From contig NZ_CP132339.1 of the NCBI RefSeq assembly GCF_030944405.1, positions 3,224,001-3,288,000 on the forward strand: 64,000 bases of DNA, written 5' to 3'. Source of the stretch: Janthinobacterium sp. J1-1 (GTDB lineage: Bacteria; Pseudomonadota; Gammaproteobacteria; Burkholderiales; Burkholderiaceae_D). Below the pieces are notes generated by a model. It was not told where the DNA came from, ran no database searches, and was given only the letters and a program-made list of their open reading frames with translations. Within the stretch, counting starts at the first letter, position 1; each line of letters opens with the position of its first letter. Below, piece after piece: positions 1 through 8,668 of this stretch. The position numbers and the translations under genes were made by a program.

Positions 1-2
1 AC

Positions 3-404
3 CTGACCGTACGCCCGGCCGGCGTGACATTGCCGCAGAGTTTCCTGCAGCAGGACTGGAGCCAGGCGGGACCAAGCTGGCGCCTGCCGGCCTGTTTGAA
101 GCGGGCAGGGCAGCAGTGCGATGCGTATGCCATGGATTTCGATGGCGATGGCCGCCAGGAAGTGCTGCTGATCAGCAATGATCCGCGCGCCTCCTCGGTT
201 TTGCTGGCGGAAAAGGAAGAGGGCGGCTGGTATGCGCGCGGCCAGATCCCGACCGAGATCCTGCGCTGCCGGCCGCTGCGTGAAAAACTGCAGGCGGGCC
301 AGTTTGTGCTGGTGCCGCCGAAAGTGCAGGAGCTGGAAGTCGACGGACAGCGCGTGCCGATGAGCCTGTATAACGAGCGCGAGGTCAGCTGTCCGGAGCA
401 GTGA
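3..404 (+). CDS. C-terminal end of an unrecognised protein, cut by the window edge
   Basis: The reading frame is open to the left edge, so this is probably the tail of a longer protein. A GTG at 24 could start a 126-residue product, but no ribosome binding site is visible before it. The visible part contains the segment DFDGDGRQEVLLI, a DxDxDGxxE loop of the kind that binds calcium in EF-hand or FG-GAP/VCBS-like repeats. I do not recognise the family. It converges on motA with a 10 bp gap, so no motB can follow motA here. Confidence 0.6.
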   Translation: MTVRPAGVTLPQSFLQQDWSQAGPSWRLPACLKRAGQQCDAYAMDFDGDGRQEVLLISNDPRASSVLLAEKEEGGWYARGQIPTEILRCRPLREKLQAGQFVLVPPKVQELEVDGQRVPMSLYNEREVSCPEQ

Positions 405-414
405 CCCCGGTAAA

Positions 415-1278
415 TCAGTTGCGGGTTTTCACCTGGCGCACGTGGCTTTCCAGTTCGCTGAAGGACGGGCGCTCGGTGGCCGAGATCACCTTGCGACCGA
501 ATTCGACGGCCAGGGCCGGCGCGTAGCCGTTCAGGCTGGCCAGCAAGGTCACTTTCACGCACTGGTACATCTTGGCGGTTTCATGGTGCTTGCGGCGCAG
601 CAAGCTGGCCAGCGGCGCGATAAAGCCGTACGCCAGCAAGATGCCGATAAAGGTGCCCACCAGCGCCTGCGCGATCAGCACGCCCAGCTCGGCCGGCGGC
701 AGGCCCACCGACGCCATGGTGTGCACCACGCCCATCACGGCGGCCACGATGCCGAAGGCGGGCATGGCGTCGGCCAGCTGCGAGATGGTCTGGATCGGCA
801 TTTCCGCGTCTTCGTGATGGGTTTCCATCTCGTTGTCCATCAGATTCTCGATCTGGTAGGCATCCATATTGCCCGATACCATCAGACGCAGATAGTCGGT
901 AATAAATTCCAGCAAATGCTCGTCGCCGAGGGTGTAGGGGTATTTGGTGAACACCGGGCTGCGGTAGGGATCGTCGACATCGTCCTCGATCGACATCAGG
1001 CCTTCCTTGCGGACCTTGCTCAGTATGTCGTACATCAGGCCCATCAGTTCCAGATAGCGCGACTTGGTGTATTGCGCGGTATGAAACAGGGTGGGCAGGG
1101 CGGCAAACGTGGCGCGGATCGCCTTGGCGTCATTGCCGACAAAAAAAGTCCCCAGCGCCGCGCCGCCGATCATCAGCAGTTCCAGCGGCTGGAACAGCGC
1201 CGCCAGATGCCCGCCCTGCAGGGCAAAGCCTCCAAAGACGGAAAACAGCACGACGATAAATCCGAGTATGACCAGCAC
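415..1278 (-). CDS. motA: Flagellar motor stator protein MotA, without motB beside it
   Basis: MotA is the proton-channel stator subunit of the flagellar motor; with MotB it couples ion flow to torque on FliG. The 287-residue product has the expected layout: two N-terminal membrane helices (about 1-20 and 33-48), a large cytoplasmic loop, and two C-terminal helices (about 172-190 and 200-222). Residues known to matter in E. coli MotA fall at the same numbers here: R90 and E98 in the loop, P173 and P222 at the channel. Translation starts at GTG (1276-1278), six bases after GGGGAG. motB usually follows motA directly, but downstream there is only a convergent gene, so the partner must be elsewhere. 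It could be a second stator set. Confidence 0.93.
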   Translation of the reverse strand: MLVILGFIVVLFSVFGGFALQGGHLAALFQPLELLMIGGAALGTFFVGNDAKAIRATFAALPTLFHTAQYTKSRYLELMGLMYDILSKVRKEGLMSIEDDVDDPYRSPVFTKYPYTLGDEHLLEFITDYLRLMVSGNMDAYQIENLMDNEMETHHEDAEMPIQTISQLADAMPAFGIVAAVMGVVHTMASVGLPPAELGVLIAQALVGTFIGILLAYGFIAPLASLLRRKHHETAKMYQCVKVTLLASLNGYAPALAVEFGRKVISATERPSFSELESHVRQVKTRN

Positions 1279-1424
1279 CAGGTACTCCCCTATAAATTGC
1301 TATAACGCAATATTGTAGTTTAACCTGATTCGCTGGCATTGCGGCTGTCTGGCGCATGCGCGGAATCAGAAAATTGATCAAACTGCGCAGTTTGCCGGCT
1401 TGGACGGCGGTGCAGGTCGAGCGT

Positions 1425-1799
1425 TTATCCGAAACCACACAGATAAAAGAAAGGCTCCAGCCTTTTGCAACCCACGACCTGTGCGGTAAAGCCTGGCTGG
1501 CGGTTCATGAACTCTTGCATATTGTCGTATGGGTCGAAAACGACGCCGCTCCAGCCCGCCAACATGCCGTCCCACGGAAAAATCAGGCGTTGCCCGTCAG
1601 GCAGGCAAGCGTGCGATGCAAGGCATGCCGGCTGCCGGTTGGCGGCCAGATCTCGCGCCGCGGAGCGATAGGTCGGCGCTTCCCGTTGAAAACGCGCAGC
1701 GTCGGCCTTGCTGTCTGTCGGCCGCGCCAGCCATAGCGTACCGGCCGCGATGATGAGCATGAAACCAACCAGCAAAACACGACGGTATTGCCTATTCAT
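1425..1799 (-). CDS. Small protein with one N-terminal membrane anchor, function unknown
   Basis: This 124-residue protein has a short basic N terminus and one hydrophobic stretch (about residues 9-25), consistent with a signal anchor or signal peptide, then a soluble part with several cysteines that would lie in the periplasm. I chose the ATG at 1797-1799 because it places the hydrophobic segment at the N terminus; a longer in-frame reading adds only low-complexity sequence. Its start overlaps the end of the upstream VOC gene by 8 bp, so the two are probably translated from one mRNA. No family recognised. Confidence 0.55.
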   Translation of the reverse strand: MNRQYRRVLLVGFMLIIAAGTLWLARPTDSKADAARFQREAPTYRSAARDLAANRQPACLASHACLPDGQRLIFPWDGMLAGWSGVVFDPYDNMQEFMNRQPGFTAQVVGCKRLEPFFYLCGFG

Positions 1800-2154
1800 G
1801 TGTCGACTTCTGCCAGAAACGCAGTTTGTTGCCGAACGGGTCAGCCACTTCCATGATGCGGCCCCAGTCCTCGTCGCGCACGCCGGGGCGCGCATGGGGA
1901 TAGTCCTTGGCCAGCAATTCGGCCTGCAGGGCGGCGATATCGTCGACCGGGATCAGTAGCGCCGCGCCTGGCGTGGCGTCGCCATGATGTTCGGACAGGT
2001 GCAGGACCAGTTCCGCGCGCCGCAGCTGCAGGTACAGCGGGGCGGTGGCGTCGAAGCGGTGCTCCCAGTCCACCTTGAAACCGAGAAAGTCGACATAGAA
2101 TTCGCGCGCCTTGGTTTCCGAGAAGCTGCGCAGGATGGGGATGGCTGGGTGCAT
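1792..2154 (-). CDS. Glyoxalase/bleomycin-resistance (VOC) superfamily protein
   Basis: The 120-residue protein is the size of one VOC domain pair. It has an early FYVDFLGF segment, a central LVLHLSEHHGD segment and a C-terminal ADPFGNKLRFW segment, the usual beta-alpha-beta-beta-beta landmarks of glyoxalase and bleomycin-binding proteins. Such proteins bind a metal or a small electrophilic or drug-like ligand in the cytoplasm; the substrate cannot be told from sequence. It is the first gene of a two-gene unit with the overlapping small membrane protein downstream. An antibiotic-binding role is possible but not shown. Confidence 0.8.
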   Translation of the reverse strand: MHPAIPILRSFSETKAREFYVDFLGFKVDWEHRFDATAPLYLQLRRAELVLHLSEHHGDATPGAALLIPVDDIAALQAELLAKDYPHARPGVRDEDWGRIMEVADPFGNKLRFWQKSTHE

Positions 2155-2279
2155 GATCAGTCTTTCTGGACAGGAGCAGATCGCTTATTCTAGTGCTTGT
2201 TGCTGCGCCGACCTATAAGACAATGGATCGCGCGACAGTTGAAAGGTCCTGAAAACTTGCTTGCCCCTATAATCCAGGC

Positions 2280-3338
2280 ATGACATTCCTATCACCTCGC
2301 GCCCGCTCCGTGCTGGCCACCATCTGCAAACTGACCGCGTCCCTGCTGGTTCTGTTGACCGCCCTGTGGGGCGCGCTGGCGCTGTGGTACCAGCTGGCCG
2401 GCGGCGTGGCGGCGCAAACCGTCGGTGCCGTGCTGTGGGCGGCGCTCGGCATCGGCAGCATCGCGCTGTGGTGGGCACGCGGCAGTGCGCGCGCCTTGCT
2501 GCCGTATGCGGGCGGCTTTGTGTTGCTGCTGCTGTGGTGGAGTCTGATCGCACCAATGCAGGACCGCAGCTGGGCCGACGATGTGGCGCGCAACGTGACA
2601 GGCAGCGTCAAGGGCAGCGTGGCAACCCTCGACAATGTGCGCAATTTCGACTGGCGCAGCGACAACGATTACACGGTGAAATGGGAACAGCGCAGCTACA
2701 ACCTCGACGAGCTGCGCACGGTCGACACGGCGCTGTCGTACTGGACCGGCCCGCTGATCGCCCATACGCTGGTGTCGTTCGGCTTTGCCGACGGGCGTTT
2801 TCTCACCTTTTCGATCGAGATCCGCAAGGAGAAGGGCGAGAGCTTTTCCACCATCGGCGGCTTCTTCAAGCATTTTGAAACCAGCCTGATCGCCGCCGAC
2901 GAGCGCGATATCGTGCGCGTGCGCACCAATGCGCGCGGCGAAGACATTCATCTGTACCGCGTGATGATGCCGCGCGCCGCCATGCGCTCGCTGTTCCTGG
3001 CCTACCTGGACGAAGCTGACGACCTGAAGCGCAAGCCGCAGTTCTACAATACCTTGACGGCCAACTGCACCACCATCGTGTTCGAGATGGCGCGCCGCAT
3101 CGTGCCGGGCCTGCCGCTGGACTATCGGCTGCTGGCGTCGGGCTACCTGGACCGCTATCTGTTCGATGTGCGCGGCCTGGTGCCGGGCATGACTTTCCAG
3201 CAGTTGCGCGACGGCGGCCATATCACGGCGCGGGCGCGGGCCGCCAATGACGATCCCGATTTTTCCCATGCGATCCGGCGCGGCATGCCCGGTTACGATG
3301 ACGATGGCCGGCCAGTGCGGCAAATGCCGAAACAATAG
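2280..3338 (+). CDS. DUF4105 (Lnb N-terminal periplasmic domain) membrane protein
   Basis: The 352-residue protein has three hydrophobic segments at about 14-37, 47-65 and 72-92, followed by a soluble domain of about 250 residues. That domain matches the DUF4105 pattern: the HTLVSFGF segment with H162, the FLTFSIEIRKEKGE strand, and NCTT with C263. The conserved His and Cys suggest a papain/NlpC-like hydrolase or acyltransferase fold, but no activity is proven for most members. It stands alone on the plus strand, 48 bp before a helicase gene. Substrate unknown. Confidence 0.82.
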   Translation: MTFLSPRARSVLATICKLTASLLVLLTALWGALALWYQLAGGVAAQTVGAVLWAALGIGSIALWWARGSARALLPYAGGFVLLLLWWSLIAPMQDRSWADDVARNVTGSVKGSVATLDNVRNFDWRSDNDYTVKWEQRSYNLDELRTVDTALSYWTGPLIAHTLVSFGFADGRFLTFSIEIRKEKGESFSTIGGFFKHFETSLIAADERDIVRVRTNARGEDIHLYRVMMPRAAMRSLFLAYLDEADDLKRKPQFYNTLTANCTTIVFEMARRIVPGLPLDYRLLASGYLDRYLFDVRGLVPGMTFQQLRDGGHITARARAANDDPDFSHAIRRGMPGYDDDGRPVRQMPKQ

Positions 3339-3386
3339 GCGCTTGCTTTATACTGGCGCCTTTTCAAGCATACAAGAAGGCCCGCC

Positions 3387-4637
3387 ATGCCATTTTCCTC
3401 ACTGGGTCTGATTCCCTCGCTCGTACGCGCCGTCGACAAGGCCGGCTATGCCGCGCCGACCGCCATCCAAGCGCAAGCCATTCCCGCCATCCTGCGCGGC
3501 AGCGATGTATTGGGCGCGGCGCAGACCGGGTCCGGCAAGACGGCCGCCTATGCGCTGCCGCTGCTGCAGGCGCTGATGGCGCCCGCCAGCGGCCCGCGCC
3601 AGGTGCGCGCGCTGATCCTGGTGCCGACGCGCGAACTGGCCGCGCAGGTGGGGCAGACGGTCCATGCGCTGGCCAAGCCGCTGCCGGTGAAACTGAAGAT
3701 TTCCGTGCTGTTCGGTGGCGTCTCGATCAATCCGCAGATGATGGACTTGCGCGGCGGCGCCGATATCGTGGTCGCCACGCCGGGCCGCCTGCTGGATCTG
3801 GTCAGGCAAAATGCCGTGAAACTGGGCGGCGTGTCGCTGTTCGTGCTGGACGAAGCTGACCGCCTGCTCGACATGGGTTTTACGGAAGAGATCAACGCCA
3901 TCCTGGCGCTGCTGCCAGCGCAACGCCAGAACCTGTTTTTCTCGGCCACCTTCCCCGACAGCGTGCAGGCGCTGGCAGCCAGCCTGCTCAAGGAGCCGGT
4001 GCGCATTGAAGTCGCGTCCGAGCCGCAGGACAAGCCCGATATCGTGCAGCGCGCGGTGACGGTCGACGTGCCGCGCCGCACGCAGCTGCTGCGCTACCTG
4101 ATTCTGCAACATCAATGGGAGCGCGTGCTGGTGTTCGTCGCCACCAAATATGCGGCCGAACACGTGGCCGACAAGCTGCAGCGCGCCGGCCTGCACGTGG
4201 GTGCGTTTCACGGAGAATTCAGCCAGGGTACGCGCAGCCAGTTGCTGGCCGACTTCAAGGCGGGCCGCCTGCAGGTGCTGGTGGCGACCGACGTGGCCGC
4301 GCGCGGCATCGATATCGCCGGCTTGCCGGCCGTCGTCAATTTCGACCTGCCCCGTTCGGCCGTCGACTACACGCACCGCATCGGCCGCACCGGCCGCGCC
4401 GGCGAAAGCGGCATGGCGGTCAGCTTCATCACGGCCGATACGGAAGCGCATTTCCGCCTGATCGAAAACCGCAACGACCTGCGCATCGTGCGCGAAGTGG
4501 TGGCCGGTTTCGAGCCGACCGAGCTGCCCACGCCGGTCAGCGCCGTGACCGACACGGTCAATGGCGGCGTGAAAGGCGCGCGCAAGAGCAAGAAGGACAA
4601 ATTGCGCGAAGCGGCAGCGAAAGCGGCGGAAAACTAA
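3387..4637 (+). CDS. DEAD-box RNA helicase, RhlE-like
   Basis: This is an ATP-dependent RNA helicase that remodels RNA or ribonucleoprotein in the cytoplasm. The 416-residue product carries the Q motif (GYAAPTAIQ, about 20-28), motif I AQTGSGKT (45-52), PTREL (80-84), DEAD (155-158), SAT (186-188) and HRIGRTGR (330-337). The C-terminal tail is short and Lys/Ala-rich. RhlE-type proteins act in ribosome assembly and RNA decay. It is the first of two such helicases in the window; the second (minus strand, near 22 kb) has a longer Arg/Gly-rich tail. The start lies a few bases after an AAGAAGG-like site. Confidence 0.93.
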   Translation: MPFSSLGLIPSLVRAVDKAGYAAPTAIQAQAIPAILRGSDVLGAAQTGSGKTAAYALPLLQALMAPASGPRQVRALILVPTRELAAQVGQTVHALAKPLPVKLKISVLFGGVSINPQMMDLRGGADIVVATPGRLLDLVRQNAVKLGGVSLFVLDEADRLLDMGFTEEINAILALLPAQRQNLFFSATFPDSVQALAASLLKEPVRIEVASEPQDKPDIVQRAVTVDVPRRTQLLRYLILQHQWERVLVFVATKYAAEHVADKLQRAGLHVGAFHGEFSQGTRSQLLADFKAGRLQVLVATDVAARGIDIAGLPAVVNFDLPRSAVDYTHRIGRTGRAGESGMAVSFITADTEAHFRLIENRNDLRIVREVVAGFEPTELPTPVSAVTDTVNGGVKGARKSKKDKLREAAAKAAEN

Positions 4638-4721
4638 ATCGTCCTTATGTGCGGTGCCCGCTTGAGTCGCCGGCTGTCCCGGTCTAAGATTGCTGTTTAG
4701 CAATATCACCACGGGATACCA

Positions 4722-5201
4722 ATGCACAGCGCAATGCACGGCAAAACGATGACAACGGCAGCGATGCTCTCCTCCCTGGCCTTGCTGGCCGGCTGCACCG
4801 GCTTGATGGGGCAGGGCGCTGGCAAGGCGGGACTGCAAATGCCGGGCAAGGCCGCGCCGGACAGCGGCGAAGTGGCCGCCACCTGGTACAACCCGCCCAG
4901 CGAATTCCCAGGCATCTGCCTGACCCAGTTCAAGGACGGCCGCCTGCGTTTCGACGGCGGTTTTGCCTTCTTCAATCCGGGCCGCTGGTCGTACGATCCG
5001 GCCACTGCCGAATTGCGGCTGGACCTGCAGCCGTGGCCGAATCTGGCCGGCGCGCACGCCAACAAGTCACTGCACAAGAATCTGCTGCGCGTGGAAGCGG
5101 ACAAGAATGCGCTGGTCTACAGCGTCAAGGCCGATACCAATACCATCGGTATCGGCGGCTTTGTGTTTTACCGCGACATCCCATGCGGCGGTAAAAAATA
5201 G
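4722..5201 (+). CDS. Predicted outer-membrane or periplasmic lipoprotein, function unknown
   Basis: The N terminus reads as a lipoprotein signal: a short polar start, a hydrophobic run, and the lipobox LLAGC, with the Cys as the likely lipidated residue. The mature part of about 130 residues has no family I recognise; it is rich in Trp/Tyr/Phe with a CLTQF segment and ends in CGGKK. In-frame ATGs at 4734 and 4749 are alternative starts that leave the lipobox intact. It ends 1 bp before the convergent MCE-associated lipoprotein gene. Confidence 0.7.
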   Translation: MHSAMHGKTMTTAAMLSSLALLAGCTGLMGQGAGKAGLQMPGKAAPDSGEVAATWYNPPSEFPGICLTQFKDGRLRFDGGFAFFNPGRWSYDPATAELRLDLQPWPNLAGAHANKSLHKNLLRVEADKNALVYSVKADTNTIGIGGFVFYRDIPCGGKK

Positions 5202-5202
5202 C

Positions 5203-5880
5203 TCAGTTCAGCGGCTTGCCGCTTTTCTCCACGATGTCCATGCGGCGCGCGATGCGCTGCGCTTCCTGTGTATCTCCGGCTTGTTCCGCGCGCATTCGCT
5301 GCACGCCCAGCCAGGCCAGCAGCGGCCTGCGCCAGCCCTGGTCTGATGCTGTCGTTACGGCCATCTCCAGCAGTTCCGGCGTGGCGCGGTTGGCGCGCAG
5401 CAGCACGCCGGCCGCCACCAGCTTGCCCAATGGTTCCTGGATGGCCGCCGCGGCGCTGGCCGCCTGCGTGTCCGAGCCGGCCGCCGCCACCGCGCGCTGG
5501 CTTGCGGGCAGCAGCGCGATATCCTCTGCCTGCGTGGTGCCGGCCAGGTAGCTGGCATAGGCACGGTCGGCCGCGCCGGCGTCCTCTTTCAATGCCTCGA
5601 ATCCGCTGCACGGCTCGAACGCCAGGCTGGCCACGCGCGTGGCGCAGCGCAGCAGCTCGACCCGGGCGATCAGGTCGAGCTTGCCGGTGCCGCCCACCTG
5701 GTCGCGCGCACGCTGGAATTCCGTCTGCTCGACCAGCACATTGCCGTTCAAATAGGCCGCTTCAAAGCGCTCGATCGAGCTTTGCGCATTCATTTTCCAG
5801 TCCGGCACGGGCGGGCCGCTGGAGCAGGCCGCCAGCAAGGCGCACAGCGTGGCGGCGGCAAAAGGCAATGACTTTCTCAT
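5203..5880 (-). CDS. Lipoprotein at the end of the MCE/Mla-like cluster
   Basis: The 225-residue product begins with a lipoprotein signal (MRKSLPFAAATLC, lipobox LLAAC). The rest is helical and Ala-rich without a motif I can name. Its ATG overlaps the TGA of the MCE gene (ATGA at 5877-5880), so the two are translationally coupled. A lipoprotein as the last gene is the usual order in MCE transporter clusters, where it links the MCE complex to the outer membrane. I infer that role from context; the protein does not look like a plain copy of the known auxiliary lipoprotein family. Confidence 0.72.
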   Translation of the reverse strand: MRKSLPFAAATLCALLAACSSGPPVPDWKMNAQSSIERFEAAYLNGNVLVEQTEFQRARDQVGGTGKLDLIARVELLRCATRVASLAFEPCSGFEALKEDAGAADRAYASYLAGTTQAEDIALLPASQRAVAAAGSDTQAASAAAAIQEPLGKLVAAGVLLRANRATPELLEMAVTTASDQGWRRPLLAWLGVQRMRAEQAGDTQEAQRIARRMDIVEKSGKPLN

Positions 5881-6887
5881 GGCAGGGTGATCTCCGGATT
5901 GCGCTTGAACGGCCATTTGCGGTTGATTTCATTGACCAGTTGCTCGACCTTGCGCAGATTGCTTTCCACGTCGGCGCGCAGCGGGCCCAGGTCGGCTGTG
6001 GCGGCTTTCGCGTTGGCGCCCACGGCCTGCGCTTCGACCAGCACGGCGTCGACCTTTTTCAGGCTGTTGCGGGTGTCGGCCAGGAGCGCGTTCAACTGCA
6101 CGATGGTGGCCTGCGCGTCCGTCATCACGCCCTGTGCGCCGAATACGCGCTGATCGGCATTGCTGACCAGACCATCGGTGCGGCGCGCCAGCTGGTCGGC
6201 GGTGATCAACAGGGCGTTGGCGCGCTCGATCAGCAGTCTTGATTGCTGGTCGTCGCCCGTCAGCAGGCCCATGGCGCCACCGGGACCACTGAGCTTGCCG
6301 GTCACCGTCTGCACATTGCGCATGGTGGTGTCCAACGCCGAATCGGTGCCGGTCAGGTTGCCCAGGTTGGCCAGTAAATCCTTGGCGGCGGCCAGCAGGC
6401 GCGGGATTTCGGCCGCCATGTCGCCCACCAGCAGGTCGCGGGTGGCCTCGTCGGGCAAGGGCGGATCGGTCAGGATGCCGCTGTAGGCGCGCAGCTTGGC
6501 GCCGCCGACGATGCCGCGTTCCAGGGTGAAAATGCTGCTGGTGCGCAGCCAGTGCGCATCTTTTTTCGGCACGTCGACGATCACGCGCGCCTTGCCGTCG
6601 GGCGCCAGTTCGATGCGCTGCACGCGGCCGATGGGAAAACCTGAAAAGGTGAGATCGGCGCCGACCACCACGCCGTCGGAATCGTCGGTGGCCAGCACCA
6701 GCGTCTGCGTCGCCTCGAAGGCGCCGCGCGCATACATCAGGTACAGCACCGAGCCGACGATCAGCACGAACATCGAGACGAGCAAAATGGCCGCCTTCAG
6801 TTCGGCATGGCGCACCGGTGGCGGCGCGGGCAGCGCGGCCTCGGGCGCCGTGATGTCGGTCTGGTCTGGACTGGATGGAGTGCTCAT
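5877..6887 (-). CDS. MCE-domain (MlaD family) membrane-anchored lipid-transport protein
   Basis: MlaD-type proteins form hexameric rings on the periplasmic face of the inner membrane and carry phospholipids or other hydrophobic molecules between membranes. The 336-residue product has a Pro-rich cytoplasmic start, one membrane helix (about 32-51), an MCE domain (about 60-150, with the ADLTFSGFPIGRVQRIEL strand pair) and a long helical C-terminal part (about 170-325) of the kind that builds a tube or needle. It lies 34 bp after a permease gene and overlaps a lipoprotein gene by 4 bp. No ATPase gene accompanies it. Confidence 0.88.
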   Translation of the reverse strand: MSTPSSPDQTDITAPEAALPAPPPVRHAELKAAILLVSMFVLIVGSVLYLMYARGAFEATQTLVLATDDSDGVVVGADLTFSGFPIGRVQRIELAPDGKARVIVDVPKKDAHWLRTSSIFTLERGIVGGAKLRAYSGILTDPPLPDEATRDLLVGDMAAEIPRLLAAAKDLLANLGNLTGTDSALDTTMRNVQTVTGKLSGPGGAMGLLTGDDQQSRLLIERANALLITADQLARRTDGLVSNADQRVFGAQGVMTDAQATIVQLNALLADTRNSLKKVDAVLVEAQAVGANAKAATADLGPLRADVESNLRKVEQLVNEINRKWPFKRNPEITLP

Positions 6888-6921
6888 GGCGTCGGGCTCG
6901 GGGTAAGGTGGTGGTCAGGCA

Positions 6922-7734
6922 TCAGTAGTAATTTCCCATCAGCGAGGCCACTTCGACCAGCAGGATGACGGAAAACAAACGCAGCATTTCGGACAGGCCG
7001 TGGGCGGCGAACAGGCGCTGGCGGCGGTGGGGCTCGGGCGGATAGTAGGACGAGGACAACGGAATCAGGGCCACGGCAAAGCTGAAGAACACCACCTTGA
7101 GCATCAGGATCAGCACCACGGCCGGATTGAAGATCTGCCCCACCACCCGCGTGTAGCCTTGCAGCGCCCACGGCGTGAAACCGTAGATGGTGAGATAGGC
7201 GAGGATCAGCGAACTGACGCAGCTGGCGATGGCCAGCATCCAGACGGCGAAAATGCCCGACATCACGCGTGGAAAATACTCGCCGCGCAGCAGGTCCGTG
7301 CCCTGCTGGCGCAGTTTGTCAAGCAGGCCGTTCGAACGCATCTGCGCAAACGCGATGCCGTCGGGCAGGGTCAGGCGCAGCGCCACGAACAGCGCGGCGG
7401 TGAGCGGGATCAGTTCGAGCACCAGCACGCGCACCACCATTTCCAGCGCATAGCGCGACAGGCCATAGCTTTGCGCGCTGACCACCACGATGCGGATCAG
7501 CACCAGGCTGACCAGCGCGCAGGCGACGCTGAACCACACCAGGTTGGGCGCCGTGTTGATCACCAGGCGGTGCGCGAGGATGGGCCGGTTTTGCCGGTTA
7601 TAGCTCGACGGCGACAGCGCCAGCGAAAAAATCAGGGTCGAAAATTGCAGCAAGCGCCACCAGCTGATGATCCACGCCGCGGCGACGCGGTTCAGGCGGC
7701 GCAAACGGATGATGATGGAAGTGGAAGCTGTCAT
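6922..7734 (-). CDS. Divergent MlaE-like ABC transporter permease
   Basis: The 270-residue protein has about five membrane segments and a central EL-I-PLTAALFVALR stretch, which matches the E-L-G-P-hhTAhhhAGR core of MlaE permeases, though several normally conserved glycines are replaced. Together with the downstream MCE protein and lipoprotein it forms three parts of a lipid transporter. In typical clusters an MlaF-type ATPase gene lies next to the permease; here the next gene is the MCE gene, 34 bp away. The start codon overlaps the stop of the upstream LysR gene (ATGA at 7731-7734), an uncommon arrangement that may couple regulator and permease translation. Confidence 0.75.
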   Translation of the reverse strand: MTASTSIIIRLRRLNRVAAAWIISWWRLLQFSTLIFSLALSPSSYNRQNRPILAHRLVINTAPNLVWFSVACALVSLVLIRIVVVSAQSYGLSRYALEMVVRVLVLELIPLTAALFVALRLTLPDGIAFAQMRSNGLLDKLRQQGTDLLRGEYFPRVMSGIFAVWMLAIASCVSSLILAYLTIYGFTPWALQGYTRVVGQIFNPAVVLILMLKVVFFSFAVALIPLSSSYYPPEPHRRQRLFAAHGLSEMLRLFSVILLVEVASLMGNYY

Positions 7735-8630
7735 CGTGGCATCTTATCATTGCCGGCGGCCGGCTTTGCGTTCCCTACGCTGGCGATGATGGCGTCGGCC
7801 GCCGCGCGCACGCGTGCCGAGCGCGACAGGTCTTCATGCATCACCAGCCACACGTCATACGGTTCCGCGCGGTCCGGCCAGATGCGCACCAGCTGCGGGT
7901 CGATCTCGCCCAGGTGCACCCCCAGTTCGGCGATGCCGATGCCGGCGCGCGCCGCTTCCTGCAGCATCATGGCGCTATTGACTTCCATCGCCACGCGCGC
8001 CTTGGCCACCGGCTCGCCGGCGATCTTGTCGGCGTGGCGCGCGGTGATCGACTGATGATAAATCACGATGTCGTGGCCGGCCAGCGCCGTGCCGCGCACC
8101 GGTTCGCCGCGCTCGGCCAGGTAGGCGGGCGAGGCATACAGGCCCAGGTGGCGCCGCACCAGATGGCGCGAGATCAGGTCGGGGGCGAGCGGGCGCACGG
8201 CGCGCACGGCCAGGTCGGCTTCGCGCCGCGTCAGGCTGGCCAGCTGCGGCGCCACCTGCAGCACGATGCGGATGTCGGGATGCGCCGCATGCAGGCGCTG
8301 CATGGCGGCCATCACGAAATGGCTGGCCATGCTGTCGGTGGTGGCCACCCGCACCAGTCCCGACAGCCGGTTGTCGACGCCCTGCATCTCGCGCTGCAGC
8401 TGGTCGGCCGCGCGTTCCATCGCTTCGGCCGCCGCCAGCGCCAGTTCGCCCGCCGGCGTGGCCACATAGCCCGACGGCGTGCGCAGGAACAGGCGCGCAC
8501 CCAGTGACGTTTCCAGCGCGGCCAGGCGCCGCCCGCAGGTGGCCTGGTCGATGCGCAGCAGGGCGGCCGCGCCACGCAGGGTGCCGGCACGGCCGATGGC
8601 CAGAAAGATGCGGGCGTTATCCCAATCCAA
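7731..8630 (-). CDS. LysR-family transcriptional regulator
   Basis: The 299-residue protein has the N-terminal winged helix-turn-helix of the LysR family (about residues 1-60, with FLAIGRAGTLRGAAALL and the recognition helix near CGRRLAALE) and a C-terminal periplasmic-binding-like effector domain. The family usually controls the divergently transcribed gene, here the MFS exporter that starts 121 bp away. It also overlaps the Mla-like permease gene by 4 bp, so read-through would co-express the transporter genes. The effector is unknown. Confidence 0.9.
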   Translation of the reverse strand: MDWDNARIFLAIGRAGTLRGAAALLRIDQATCGRRLAALETSLGARLFLRTPSGYVATPAGELALAAAEAMERAADQLQREMQGVDNRLSGLVRVATTDSMASHFVMAAMQRLHAAHPDIRIVLQVAPQLASLTRREADLAVRAVRPLAPDLISRHLVRRHLGLYASPAYLAERGEPVRGTALAGHDIVIYHQSITARHADKIAGEPVAKARVAMEVNSAMMLQEAARAGIGIAELGVHLGEIDPQLVRIWPDRAEPYDVWLVMHEDLSRSARVRAAADAIIASVGNAKPAAGNDKMPR

Positions 8631-8652
8631 CCTGGTTTCCTCTTTGATTGCT

Positions 8653-8668
8653 GATGCATTTTTGCATC
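8653..8668. promoter_or_regulatory. Inverted repeat between lysR and MFS genes, candidate operator
   Basis: GATGCA-TTTT-TGCATC is a perfect 6 bp inverted repeat in the 120 bp divergent region. On the plus strand its right arm overlaps a possible -35 box (TTGCAT, 8662-8667) that lies 18 bp before CATATT. A further ATGCAT follows at about 8683. The position fits a LysR-family binding site, but the repeat is even-spaced and not a classical T-N11-A. Confidence 0.4.

Noticed and set aside
442..1305. Long plus-strand frame over motA
   Set aside because: It is antisense to a well-supported MotA with exact conserved residues and has low-complexity His/Gln-rich composition typical of shadow frames in GC-rich DNA.
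3387..4637. Plus-strand helicase as a fragment or duplicate of the 22 kb rhlE
   Set aside because: The two proteins differ in length, tail and motif surroundings, so they look like separate old paralogues, not a recent copy.
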